Source: Tetracentron sinense
Taxonomy: Eukaryota > Streptophyta > Magnoliopsida > Trochodendrales > Trochodendraceae
DNA: 64,000 nt
Assembly (NCBI GenBank): GCA_015143295.1
Contig: CM026570.1
Coordinates: forward strand, 20,343,250 to 20,407,249
Direction: 5' to 3'
A program made the translations under genes and the position numbers. A model generated the notes under the pieces. The model saw only the letters and a program-made list of their open reading frames with translations. It was not told where the DNA came from and ran no database searches. Numbering within the stretch: the first letter of the stretch is position 1; each line of letters opens with the position of its first letter. This document shows, in pieces, positions 34,253-45,577 of the stretch.

Positions 34253-35943
34253 TGTTATAACTTAATTTAATCCAAATTAATGGACATAAAATCAAGAGTA
34301 AAAATAATATACTTGCAAGTGCACAAGTGACACAGTTGATGTGTCTGGTGAGCACAGGGTCGAATCCACAGGGATTGACTATTGTGCAATAAGAATTAAG
34401 GAAACGAAATCTAAAGAGAAGAGAGATTTAAAATCGGTTTTCCACTCAATGAGAATGGAGCAAAAATCACTGATAACTGTAAAGCAATGAAAAAGAGGTC
34501 TAAGGCTTCAGGAAAATCCACCTATCCCTCCTTATGCTTAGATTTGGATGAAAACACATCTAGAATTAAATAAAGATTTAATCTAGATGAAAAATTATAC
34601 GATAAAACAACTGACCATTAAATTCAATTGAATAATTAGAAAAATTGGAAGAGTACTCTGTATCTAACTCACAGGGGATCCAAGTATTCCATATATCAAT
34701 AGATCATATGAAATCAAAGAGCATATAGAGAAGAACAATTAACCAAAATAAGAACTAGTCAATTAAAATTAATGATCAAACCATCTACATAAATCGGAAA
34801 AAGGTTTCAAATCCCTAACCTTAGAAAGGTGTTTAGCCCACCATGATTGGAGTTGTCATCCTCCTTAATGGTGTTCCAAACACTACAATAAAATAACTCA
34901 AAAAAAAGCTAAAAGAAGAAGAGAGAAAAGAGAATGAGAAAAGATCAGAGAGCCCCAAAAGTCTCTCACTTTAGGTTTATATAGACTAAAGGGAAGAAGA
35001 GAAGGGAAAAAAAAAACAAAAGAGAAACTTCTAATTCCAAAATTGCACTTCCCTCCTCTTGATGACATGTTTTGACCTCTTAAACGTCTGAATTAGGAGA
35101 TCTTCGTGAAATACAATTTTGTTTCTCTTTAAGTCTTCTTTCCAAAATATCAAACTTTGCCTTAATCTGAATTTTGAGTCAAAAGTTATGTCTAAATTAG
35201 TAAGTACTGTTCAGGTTAGGTAGGAATCCGGGAAATCCTCATTTTTTGTTTGGGATTGGTTGCTAAATAATAGCACTCCTCTAGCCATCCACGAAATTTC
35301 TTGCTTTTCTTGTAGATTTAGTTGGCCTCCATTAAGCTCATTGCTTGAATTCCAAAATCCACCCAAAATAAAGAGTTCTTGTGACCAAAATAAGCTTTCT
35401 CTTTTTTTTTGAAATAGAAACATCAATATAGCACACTTCTTCTTTCTAATTCAAGAGAGTTCCACCATTTTATGCCAAAATCATATTAATCCATATCTTC
35501 CTAAGACTCTCCAGCCATGTTGTAGAATCTTTCTATACTTGGTCTTGGGCTTTACTCTTGGGCTTTGACTCTTTGACTTGAGACTTGGCTTCTTGGACTT
35601 TTGGCTTGGGCTTTGCTCTTTGGGCTCTAGCTCCTTTAGATCTTTGAGTTGAACATGGGCTATTTGAAACTTTGGACTTCTTGAATCCCGAGAGTAGTCT
35701 GGGGTTAGGATTCCTACAAAAAATAAATACACGTAATAAGTCTCTCTTAAAAATATTTTACATGCGGCCTTTCAAGACATGTATGAATACATGCAAATGT
35801 ATTATGAAAATTAAGAGAAAGAGGACAACGCAATGGTGAGAAGAGAATACACCACTTTACGTGTAAAAATGAAGATATAAACCAAAGAAGTATGATAATG
35901 TTTATTTAAATGGAGATAATTAAGCAAAATTAAGCACTTATCA
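34253..35943 (-). repeat. 5' LTR of the Athila-like element (1691 bp)
   Basis: TGTTATAACTT...AGCACTTATCA. It is 23 bp shorter than its partner, in part because of a ~14-bp deletion near 35040 and a ~9-bp deletion near 34785. Confidence 0.92.
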
Positions 35944-35999
35944 CTATGACATACCAGCAGAGGATGATGGAGCAGGATCCGGGTGCTGAGATGTCATGA

Positions 36000-37307
36000 T
36001 AAGAGCCTACAAACATTCAAATTTCTAAATCAGTAGCCATTAGACAATTGCAAACATCGGATAATCTCTAAAAACTAAATACATGCAAGTGTCATTTTAA
36101 CGGAATGATGTAAAAATATTCAGTATTTGAATTTCAAGCGTCTGCCAATGTGTTTAGTTACAAGAAGGCTTAAAACTACATGGTGTTCTAATTTCATATG
36201 AGCGAGTTCATGAGTTTTTGCTAAAAGGATGATGCATCTTTGAGGACAACACCATGCATAGTCATTTATTGAGGAGTGCTAGCCTTACTCTCATTCACTT
36301 CCTTTAAGATTGAGAGTGTGATCTTTCCCTAAAAATAGAGAAAAATAAAGATCGCCAATGTAGAAAGAAAAAGTAAAGCTTACTCTAGTAACACAATGAG
36401 ATGTTAGGCAGAATGGGCTCTCTCCCCACGGCCCTAAAAAGTTAGAACCAAAAAATACTATTGACTAATGACGTGATTTTAGGGAATCAAAAATTTTTAG
36501 GACACCCTAAAACCTTGTTACTTGTTCATCCAATATAAGACTTTTCATTGTCAAGTAAAATAGCTTGACGCAGGTAATATTATTTGAATCAATAGAAGTA
36601 TATGGTTCATGTAATATTGTTTGAATCAATAGAAGTATATGGTTTAAATAGCCCTATTCTCAGGCAACCCTTACTCTCAACCACAAAACCACACCTGCTT
36701 AAGAAATAATAAAAATGAGAAAGAGAAAAAACTGGGACTCAGAAACAACACAGAAGAAATGTTAAAACATTTGATTTTCTAAAAGTTGATATAAAGGTGA
36801 GGACAACCAAGTAGGAATAGAATCAAAATCAAATAAATGACAAGTAAATATAATTGTCTAACCAAACCATATATAGAGGAAATCATAAAATTTAAGTGAA
36901 TTGGAGAACATGAATTGCGAAAGCTGTCATCAAGGTGACTGAAAAACCATGAATGGGTCTGATTTTGAATATTGCACGTGAATCAAGTAATATAATAGTC
37001 TCATACTTCTTATGATGAACTAAATTCTAACATCTAAGGATATTTACAACATCACAGCAGCAAATACAAACTTAAGGAATTAGGTCACCAGGAAAATAAA
37101 ATGGAGAAAAAAACAACATTTGAATGATTTCAACCATTAAACACCCAACTTTTAGGTGTTAAGCAAAAGCTTTAAACAGGTTCAAATCAACAAAAGAACA
37201 ATATAAAAGCAAAGTAAACACCATGAATGATAAATAGAGTTCTTGCTTCCCTAATCATATGGACTCTCAGTTTCACAAGTCGTAGACATGAATTGGATCG
37301 ATCCCTT

Positions 37308-37338
<31 letters not shown>

Positions 37339-37748
37339 TATTAGAAATAAAAATAATATATTCTTTGATGTAGAGGTGTAGAGATATAGAGTCCAATACA
37401 AGAAGAGAAATCTAAGGAGGTAGAGCTGTATAGCTTTTCTTAGCACTTTAATCCATATCCAAAATTCTACTATCTGTTACAAATTCAATCTCGGAATATC
37501 CATGCCGATAAACCATCACACACAAAAAAGGCCTCAAAATTCAATCTTGTTTCGTCCATACCTCTCCAACCATATGACTATCAATCTCTATGGCCAACTT
37601 ATAATGATAAATTTCTAAATATTTATAAGGTGCTATAGGAGAAATGTCCATAGCTTGGTAATACTTTTGCTAACTGCAGTTATATAATTTTGTCATTTTC
37701 TCCATGGCTCAACACTATCTCTGAATTGGGATGTATGTGTTCAAATAG
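36000..37748. other. CACTA internal spacer between its two genes
   Basis: It should hold the promoter of the TNPA-like gene, or be intronic if both genes share a transcript. Visible structure: a 37-bp unit repeated in tandem at 36575-36648 (TTTGAATCAATAGAAGTATA core); a GAGGAGTGCTAGCC phrase at 36271 like the MITE end at 48811; and (GA)n at 37312-37338. No gene is recognised. Confidence 0.5.
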
Positions 37749-38026
37749 AGGACTTCAATTTCTTGATAAGGAACCAGGTATCAGATAACCCAGGGGGTTG
37801 TATCCTGGGCCATGCCCCAAGATATGGGAAGTGTATGTCTATGGTCAAAAGCTTTGTAGCCAAATGTCCCAATGTCAGACCATTGGTTGTGCTGCCAAAA
37901 GGAATCTTGTCTACATGCGGAAAGCTTTTGACCATAAGCGTCATTCTCCCAGTCCTGGATCTTGGGACAGGACACAACCACCTGGGTTATTTGATACCAA
38001 CTTCCTTATCAACAAATTGAAGGCCT
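37749..38026. mobile_element. Foldback MITE with ~110-bp arms
   Basis: The left arm starts GGACTTCAATTTCTTGATAA and the right arm ends as the inverse of GGCCTTCAATTTGTTGATAA. Both arms share TCARATAACCCAGGKGG, TGTATCCTG/TGTGTCCTG, CCCAAGAT and TATGGTCAAAAGCTTT in mirrored order. The whole stretch of about 280 bp would fold into one long hairpin. I see no clear TSD. It lies just downstream of the TNPD-like gene. Confidence 0.75.
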
Positions 38027-38223
38027 TTAATTGGGCTGCTTGACTTCACTATACTTCTCACTCTCAACACCAAACAAAAACCTAGAGTTAAACATTTAAT
38101 GTGGTTGATTTCCTTATCACCATATTAAAATAGTTCATCCATCCATAAATAGAAAATATGAGACAAAGAAAGTCCAAATCTTGGTTCAGCTGTGTTTCTA
38201 CATGTACATTTATTCTATAACAT

Positions 38224-41200
38224 TTAATCATCAGATTCAAAAGATTCAGAAGATGCGAACTCAGAAGCCTCCTCTTCATCCTCAAATGTTAACTAGGTGT
38301 CCTGCAGAGGTATATTAATAGTTATCCCAGGTACATCTGGCCGAACTTCGATAATATCGACGTCTCCATCCGACACTTCCAATAATTCAGCTTTGTTGGC
38401 AACAATTTCAAGGCATGTCTCTCCAATGTCAACATTCCCTTCTTCTTGCATGTCAAAGAAATCCCTAGGCTTTATCCTGATAGCAACGTGCCAGTCCTTT
38501 TCACTAGGATATTCCACATAGAATACCTGCATTGCTTGAGAAGCGAGCACATAGGAATCTTCAGTGTTTAAGATTCGTTTCAAATTTACAAGTGTGAACT
38601 GAAGATCATCTTGCTTGATACCTCTACTATCAATCCAATCACATTTGAATAAGATGACCCTCCTAGCTTTCATAATAGTCTAGTTCAATGACATCTTGTA
38701 GGACTCCATAATAAGTAACGTTGCTTGTAACCGGAGACGTGTCATTCACACTTTCGAAGGAGGTCGTTGTTGCAGTAAGGAAGACTCCACTATTTTGAGT
38801 TTTCCTTTTACGGTCAATGTCTTTTGTATGAAATCGAAAGCCATTGATGCCAAACCTCTTGAATTGTCTTGCAATATTGGATGGACCACAGGCCAGCCAT
38901 TTGACATCATTACTGACATGGGCCTCTAATCCTTGACGCAACGACTCGGCCTATTATATAGTCACATAATGTAATTAGACGCAGTTGTGTTTTAGAATAC
39001 TTGCAAATACCTTCTTAATCCATAGAACTTACATTTGAAGCAAACCATGCAGGAAATTCCCTGTTGTGAATCCGTTCTTGGTCTATTTTTCGTCTGTGAC
39101 TATGGCGATAAGAAATTATTTCAAAATGTTTCCTGTAATACAATGACACAGCTCGTAAAGTCCTAATAATTGCCCAAATTGTAGATAATGAAATGAAAAG
39201 TTACATTTCGGGAAACCAAACATGTCTTACACGATGAATGGTGCCATGTCAGGGCAATTGACGAGGACAAACGATGCATTTGTGCCCATGATTCATTAGA
39301 TAGTCACTATCTCCTATTTTCCTATCTCATGGCTGGGCCTTGAAAAAATGGATAATCCTTGATATGTTTCAAGGGCAATGTGGTCGTAATTCCGTGGAGG
39401 TCGGCTAACCTTTGTCTCGACATCATGTAGATACCTCGAACAAAAATTGAGGCATTCCTCAGCAAGATATCCTTCTGCAATTGAACCCTCGGGCCGACTT
39501 CTATTGCGGACATATGATCTTAATGTAAGTAGGTACCTATGTACATTGAGAATCTATTTTCATGTGAATTAATGAAGGGAAAAAAACATTATTCACAAAA
39601 TATTTCAATACCATCAACTTAAAAGCATTGTCACGCACCTCTCGATGGGGTACATCCATCGGTATTGTACAAGACTGGCAATCCTCGCCTTGCCTGCCAG
39701 ATGGATTGTCAAATGAATCATGATATCGAAGAAAGCTGGGGGAAAATTCTTTTGAGGTGGCACAATGTAATGGCAAAACGGCTTTCTAGTTTACCAAGGT
39801 CCTGTACTTTATTAACTTTGGAGCATATTTCCCTGAAGAAGGAGCTGATCTCGTTCAATGTGGTGCAAATGTTTTTTGGGAGGCATAATTGCAATTGGAA
39901 GTAATTGCTACATAAGAATGTGGCAGTCGTGACTCTTCAAACCAAATATTTTTCGATCCTTGGTATTTACGCACTGTGATATATTTGCTGCATAACCATC
40001 TGACACTTTAACATTGGATAATACCTTACAGAAAATGCTTTTCTCTTCCGAAGACAATGAGAAGCACACGGGAGGTAAATATATTCGCTGTCCAACTGCA
40101 TAAGGATGAAGCGCTGATCTAATACCCATATGTTTGAGATCAAGACGTGCCTTTAAGCTGTCTTATGTTTTTCCCTTCAATATTCAATCATACACCGACC
40201 AGGCTGTCACAGACATTCTTTTCAATGTGCATGACATCTAGGTTGTGGCGGATTAGAAGGTACTCCTAGTATGGTAGATTAAAGAAAATACTTTTCTTCT
40301 TCCACCCAATGTGTCATCGGTTATCCAATTTTCACTTCTTAGTAGATGTGTTTGCCATGTGCTTTCCAAAGGAGTAACTGAGACCTGACAATTGGTCTAA
40401 TAGCTCGGTGCCGGACAACGAGATAGGAGCAGGACTCAGTTGTGCTTCTCTATCAAATGATTTTCTCTCGCGATGAAATTTGTGGTTGGCTTCCAAAAAG
40501 TGACGATGACCCATGTAGTAAAACTTTCGCCCATGTTTCAAATACTTACTACAAGTGTTTTGATTGCGAGTCTCGGCAAGCATAACGACCCTTGGTGCTC
40601 CATCTCGAGAGATTTGCGTATGCAGGGAAGTCATTTATTGTCCATAACAACGCTGCACGCATTTGGAAATTTTTACTACATGAAGCATCGTAAGTGTATA
40701 TGCCATCCTCCTACAACTCCTTCAACTCATCTATCAGCAGTTGCAAATATACATCAATGTTACTCCCAGGTGCACGAGGACCTGGAATTAGCAGCGACAT
40801 AAAGAAATAAGGTTGTTTCATGCACATCCAGGGTGGGAAGTTGTATGGCATCAAGACAACAGGCCATGTGCTATGAGCAAATACTCATCGTACCAAATGG
40901 ATTGAAACCATCACTAGTAAGCCCAAGTCTGACGTTGCGTGGCTTTGCAGCAAAATCTAGGAATTTTTCATCTAGATGTTCCTAAGCTGGGGTGTCGGCA
41001 AGATGCCTTAACAACCCATCTTTGGTGCGACCCTTTGTAGGCCATTGCATGAATGAAGATGTCTTGTCAGACATGAACAACCTCTGAAGTTTAGGCTTCA
41101 AGGGAAAATGATGCAACACCTTGGCAGATATTCTACGATCCTTGGAAGTTGATAGCTCAGCCATTTTGCCGCAATTCTTCCACCTTGACGTTCAACATAC

Positions 41201-41884
41201 TGAACAGACACTATCGTTGATTGATTGCTTCCAATACAACATGCAATCATTAGGGCATGCATCAATCTTGTTGTACCCAAGACCTAGTTCCCCAATTATT
41301 TTTTTAGTCTGAGAGAAGGAGTTAGGTAAAGTTTCACCCTCGGGAAGTGCCTCCTTCAGTAACTCAAGCAACATGGTAAACGATTTATCGCTCCACCCAT
41401 TCAAACACTTTATATGAAATGGCTGAACAATGAAGGAAAGTTTACTGAATTTAGTGCAATGCGGGTATAGTTTTTGCTCGGCATCCTTTACTAGCTTGTA
41501 AAACCTCTCGGCTTTAACATTAGGCCCCTCTCTTGATTCACTGGTCCCACCAATGTCATCTGTAACTCCGAATGCCCCGTGCAACATTCCGTGCATGTCA
41601 TCAACTCTAGGTAGTTTGCATTCGACTATTGGTGCGCCATACCTTTGTGGTAATTCCCCATGAAATATCCACATGTTGTTGTCATACCCCTTTAGAAATC
41701 CATCAACTATCAAATGCTCATTTACTTGTGATTGATGTCTCAAATATGTGTTTGAACATTGCTTACACGGACATTTGATCTTTCCATTACACTCTGCATG
41801 CTTGATTGCATAGTCCAAGAATAGTTCCAGACCTGCTTCCTATGCAGGGCTCAATCTATTTAAACTAACCCAAGTCTTATCCAT
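38224..41884 (-). pseudogene. TNPD/tnp2-like CACTA transposase gene, decayed
   Basis: The minus strand from ATG at 41884 begins MDKTWVSLNRLSPA, then TAG, then EAGLELFLDYAIKHAECNGK with CPCKQCSN: the transposase-associated N-terminal domain. Next come tnp2 domain blocks GGTSESREG, LYPHCTKFSKLSFI, LPNSFSQTKKIIGELGLGY...DACPNDCMLYW, then KVLHHFPLKPKLQRLFMS and GRTKDGLLRHLADTPA. Then GSHRHFLEANH-type and DUF4218-type blocks (YLPPVCFSLSSEEKSIFCKVL, GLKSHDCHILM, GSIAEGYLAEECLNFCSRYL in a shifted frame). Then the DUF4216 block (FGINGFRFHTKDIDR, NSGVFLTA, VILFKCDWID, VFYVEYPSEKDWHV). An acidic tail ends at TAA 38224. This is the catalytic protein of CACTA elements. It has several stops and frameshifts spread along its length, so it is inactive. 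Confidence 0.9.
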
Positions 41885-43678
41885 AAAGGATACCCGGAGT
41901 TTAGTTAAAAGAAGAATGCTGAATTGGAAGAAAAGAGAGAAGAGGATTATGGAATGCATGCCACAATATCATTCGTCTCGTATGTAATAGGTGAGGTGTT
42001 ACTATCCCATCTAAGAATACATAAATTCTAAGAGTCCGACACAATGATTCTTGAATAGGAGATCTAAGGTTTTAATGCGTGGCATTCACATGAATCTTCC
42101 AGATGTGTTTGACAAGTCTATCGACAACCCATTGAAATGCCCAACTAAAGTAAACAATAGTTAAGGAAAGTTAGAATTTTTGGGAGCCCCATATATCATA
42201 GCATCATTTTTTTCATAAGCTCGTAATTAATTTGCATAATGACTAATAAGGTTGGACTGTGTTCCAACCTTATTACTCATTAATTTCCTTAATGGGATTA
42301 GTATCACCATCATTTTTTCTGCCGTGATCAAGTCTCTGCATTTAGGATGATCTGTTGCTTCTCTTCAAAAAACAAATTTACAAATTAATCTATGGTCGAT
42401 GCTACCATATAGGATGCTAATGTAGAATTAGACTCAAGCCATTAATGACATGAGTGAATTCAGCTCAAGTATTTGGTGCACCTAAATTGGAGAGGAGAAA
42501 TATTAACAGTGAGTTCAAGCTTTAGTCCGAGAAAATTACGTCATTGAGGATTTTTAATATTCCCATAAGAACTAGATTTAGATTGAATTGGACATGAGCC
42601 TTGGATCAAAACATAGATATATATACAAAATGTGATAGTATAGACTTTTAATCCAAAACTTGAACCCTAAAACAAAAATTGAATACAATTGTAATTGCTC
42701 TAATTAAAAAGAAAAAAAAATGAGAAACTTGAACCCTAAAACAGAAATTGAATCGAATCGAACTGAGAGAGAGAGAGAGAGAGAGAGATGGTGAATTGTG
42801 GAGCAAAAGATGAAGAAATTGGTAGTATGGATGAAGATTTTTTCTTCATCTTGGCTAAATGACCTCAAATTCATTCATAATATAATCATGACTAAGCAAC
42901 CCATCATAAATAATAATAAATTAACAAATATCATGGCTAAGCAAAAGAAGAAGAAAAAATGCGGCGTTTAAATGCCACCTAATATCAGCAAAAATCATAA
43001 AGAGGGAGAGAGAAGAAGAAAACTCAAGATTGAAGATAAGACCCTTTCAAAAAAAAAAATTCTAGATTGAAGATAAGACCCTTTCAAAAAAAAAAATTTC
43101 AAGATTAAAGATAAGACCCTTTCAAAAAAAAAAAAGACTCAAGATTGAAGATAAGACTCTTAAGTCAAGAAAAAAAAGATGTACTGGGAGATTGAAGTCC
43201 AATATTATCAAATATTTTCACTCTTTTAAGACCCTTTCTTGGAGATGTTTGAGAATCAAAATAACAGGTAATTAAAAAGTCCCATAATATCACATGTTTT
43301 AGCTCTGTACCACCATTAATTCCAAAACTTCAAACACAAATAAGAGAAATATAGAAAAGACCACCAAGACAATCAACAACTAAATTTGGAGGAAATTTAA
43401 AAATTCAGATGCAAATTCTGATTAATCCACTTAAAGATTCTGAAGTAAAAATGGAGAGAACACAAGAAGAAAGTCAAACAAATACCACTCTAGAATTAGA
43501 CAAGATTAACTTGTACCGAACTAAAAATAAAAGATCAGGCAAGAAATTCAAACAGATAATTATACCAAAAATAAATAAATAATAGTAAACAAAGATGCAG
43601 AAAATGTAGAGCGAGAGAGAGCGAGAGAGAGAGAAAGACATGCAGAGAGAGAGAGACATGGAGAGAGAGAGAGAGAGC

Positions 43679-43711
<33 letters not shown>

Positions 43712-43854
43712 TACCGGCTGAGCAGATGGCACTGACAACGAGCACATCAATGGCAATGTCCACGGAGCAGACGGAGACAGCGACAGGGAGAGGAATGGTT
43801 TTAGGGCGGGACCTGATTTCAAGGCGGGAGGAAATTGTAGAGAATTTGGGGATT
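41885..43854 (-). other. 5' region of the CACTA transposase gene
   Basis: Upstream of the TNPD-like ATG. Contents: a perfect 13-bp inverted repeat TAATAAGGTTGGA with 6-base loop (42244-42275); (GA)n runs at 42763-42788 and about 43608-43708; and a tandem repeat at 43020-43165. On the minus strand, CAGCCG|GTAACC at about 43714 followed by a CT-rich tract looks like a first-exon splice donor with a CT-rich intron, so this interval may be leader exon plus intron. Confidence 0.5.
43020..43165. repeat. ~41-bp tandem repeat with A-runs
   Basis: Nearly four units of AGATTGAAGATAAGACCC plus TTTCAAAAAAAAAAA-type tails with small changes between units. Confidence 0.8.
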
Positions 43855-44147
43855 TAATTAAAACATTTTTACCAACGGTAATATTTCCGACACTACATAA
43901 AATCACGGACTGAAATATAACTGTCGGTAATTAATAATATAATACAGACGGTTTATTTACCGTCACTAATTTATCTTTCCGTCGGTGATGGACATCCAAT
44001 AATTATAAACACAATTATTTGTTTTTTATAATTAGTAGTGATGGGATTCCACTGACAACTAAAAAACCGTCAGTATAACCGTTATATAGTGACGGTTTTG
44101 TAGCCGTCGGTAAATTTCTGCCAGTAAAACCATGTTTTCTTGTAGTG
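43855..44147. repeat. CACTA right terminus and subterminal repeats
   Basis: A series of CCGTCGGTA / ACCGTCAC / GACGGTTT motifs in both orientations, ending in TTTTCTTGTAGTG. Motif core and density mirror the left end. Confidence 0.9.
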
Positions 44148-45577
44148 CTTGTTTGAATCGTACTTGTCTTGTCTTGCGTGAATCATACTTGTCTTGCTTG
44201 TACATGCTTGAAGCTAGATGTTAGTGCCCTTGAAACAACTTGAAGTCGGGTATGTAAATACCCTTCATGGAAATACTTGAAGCAACTTGAAACCGGGAAT
44301 GTAAATACCCTTCATTGAACATGCTTGAAATTGGTACACTAACATCCTTGACCAACTCAAAGTTTGACATATCATTCTTACTTGTCTTTTCTTGAAGCCA
44401 GATATGACATATCCTGGGATATGCCTTATCCTTGACCAACCCTTATATTTGACTTTGTTATGCGTACTTGTGTAAATCATAATTTGCCTCAATTTTTCTT
44501 GTGAATTTGGAAACTCATAGCTTGACTCATTTGAATATCTTGGACCTTAAACTTAAAGAAAAACCCGATTGTGCAATGCATACATGTGCATAAGTGCTTG
44601 TGAATATCACGATAGACTTAAAAAGCATTTAAACATCCAAATATGCTTAGGTGATTTCATTTCAAGCATTAGTATATGCATACATAGGCTACACAACTCA
44701 ATTTTATCTACAAACAGACTTTACATCATGGCTTCATAAGGAGGATCATAATAAAAGCAATAGGAGGAAATTTCTATACATCCAAGGTCATTCACCTAAA
44801 AAAAAACCCATTTATTACTCTTAGTGCATAACAAAGCTAACTAGTAGGGTGTACCTACCTTTCTAAAACCAAATCTTTATGGTTGAGAGCTTTTGGAAAC
44901 ACCGTGGAAGCGAGAGAAACTTTGAGAAGGCTTGAGGAAGCAAATCCAGGCCTCACCCTGGATCTTCAAGTAAACCCTAGCCAAAACCCCAACTCCCCTC
45001 TTCTTTCTCTCTCAAAATCTCCCAAATTTTTCTTAGAGGGTTTGTGAAATCCTAAGCCCACGGAATTTGGCTTATATAGGCAAAGGGGTGGTCAAAAGAC
45101 CAAAATATCCTTAATGAAATAGCTTAAAGGGACCAAACCAAGCAAATCCGCACGAGTCGGTCAACCGGATTTCAATTCAGTCGATCGGATTGGCTCAGTC
45201 GGTCGACTGGATTGCCCATTCCCATCGACTGGCCAAAAATCCACTGTCTGGAATTTTTTTTCCATACAAACTGATCAACCAGTCGGTCGACCGGATTAGG
45301 GGTCAATCGACTGACTACTCCCACTCTTGTCTATTTTGCTTATTTTTCCCATTTTCCACACTTAGCTTGTTTCCTTCTTGTTTTTGAAATAACTTAATCA
45401 CTTGAAAGGGTCTTTAGAACCTGTAACCACATACCATAGCCTACGTTAGTGACTTCAAATCCTCATCTTCATTTCATACATAAAATCATAAGACTTTAAG
45501 CCTTTTACAAGACTAGTGCATGACACTATTCACAGCACTATTCACTGTATAGTGTACATGAGTTCTGGGGCTCTACA
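44148..45577 (-). mobile_element. Gypsy 5' LTR, outer part (split by the CACTA element)
   Basis: Continues the LTR interrupted at 10117 and ends ...GGGGCTCTACA; read on the minus strand the LTR begins TGTAGAGCCCCAGAAC. It holds a ~55-bp direct repeat with TGTAAATACCCTTCAT (about 44247-44322) and a run of GTCGGTCGACTGGATT-like phrases at 45152-45320. The two LTR parts together are about 2.05 kb. Confidence 0.7.
45152..45320. repeat. Degenerate GTCGGTCGACYGGATT repeats in the gypsy LTR
   Basis: About six imperfect copies of a 16-20 bp phrase with a GTCGAC palindrome at the core, irregularly spaced. Confidence 0.75.

Larger units (their letters stand above)
16403..35943 (-). mobile_element. Athila-like Ty3/gypsy retrotransposon, interrupted, TSD CTATG
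   Basis: The two LTRs (16403-18116 and 34253-35943) are in direct orientation and flanked by CTATG (16398-16402 and 35944-35948). The internal region on the minus strand runs gag, protease, RT, RNase H, integrase. The primer-binding site matches tRNA-Asp, and the gag type fits the Athila clade. Total span is 19,541 bp; removing the inner element leaves about 11 kb. By eye the LTRs differ at some 60 or more sites, about 3.5-4%, with several short indels, so this insertion is clearly older than the one inside it. The coding region has several stops and frameshifts and is cut in the RT, so it is dead. No envelope-like frame is visible between integrase and the 3' LTR. Confidence 0.93.
11037..35997 (-). 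pseudogene. TNPA-like (Transposase_24) gene of the CACTA element, six exons
   Basis: Six minus-strand exons can be joined with GT...AG borders and matching phases: 35955-35997, 16207-16320, 15892-16115, 15583-15789, then 12934-12958 plus 11556-11638 (one exon split by a solo LTR), then 11037-11462. The product starts MTSQHPDPAP. It has basic KRRGRKKLKRVQ blocks, then IGLLVRDPNLLPITVKDWRKVP, a WRGWRNELK segment, the FFRTTHT stretch and the final ELVSQCPEGSASSTARNEIF region, followed by a coiled-coil-like QLRRL...AETRQVELVAMIQSQG. This order fits the plant Ptta/En/Spm Transposase_24 family, the second CACTA gene, whose product binds subterminal repeats. One in-frame TAG (11595-11597) interrupts exon 5. 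Intron 1, once about 88 bp, contains the 19.5-kb retrotransposon. Exon 2 with its intron looks like a tandem copy of the start of exon 3. The intron before exon 5 carries LRR receptor fragments. Confidence 0.8.
10118..44147 (-). mobile_element. 34-kb CACTA (En/Spm-type) transposon with nested insertions
   Basis: The left end is CACTACAAGAAAA (10118-10130) and the right end is its exact inverse (44135-44147). Both sides are flanked by CTT (10115-10117 and 44148-44150), the 3-bp duplication expected for CACTA elements. Subterminal zones of roughly 0.55 and 0.3 kb carry many ACCGTCGGTA-type repeats in both orientations. Two transposase-type genes lie on the minus strand: TNPD/tnp2-like at 38224-41884 and a TNPA/Transposase_24-like gene whose exons run from 35997 down to 11037. 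The total of 34,030 bp includes a 1.29-kb solo LTR, a 19.5-kb retrotransposon (with another inside it) and a foldback element; without them the CACTA is roughly 13 kb. Both genes carry stops, so it is probably not autonomous now, although its ends still look usable. Confidence 0.93.

Noticed and set aside
43020-43165. Regularly spaced repeats resembling an array
   Set aside because: This is a 41-bp tandem repeat with A-runs, without distinct spacers; not a CRISPR, and the DNA is eukaryotic.
43474-43906. Leu/Ser-rich frames over the GA/CT repeat
   Set aside because: Simple-sequence artefacts.
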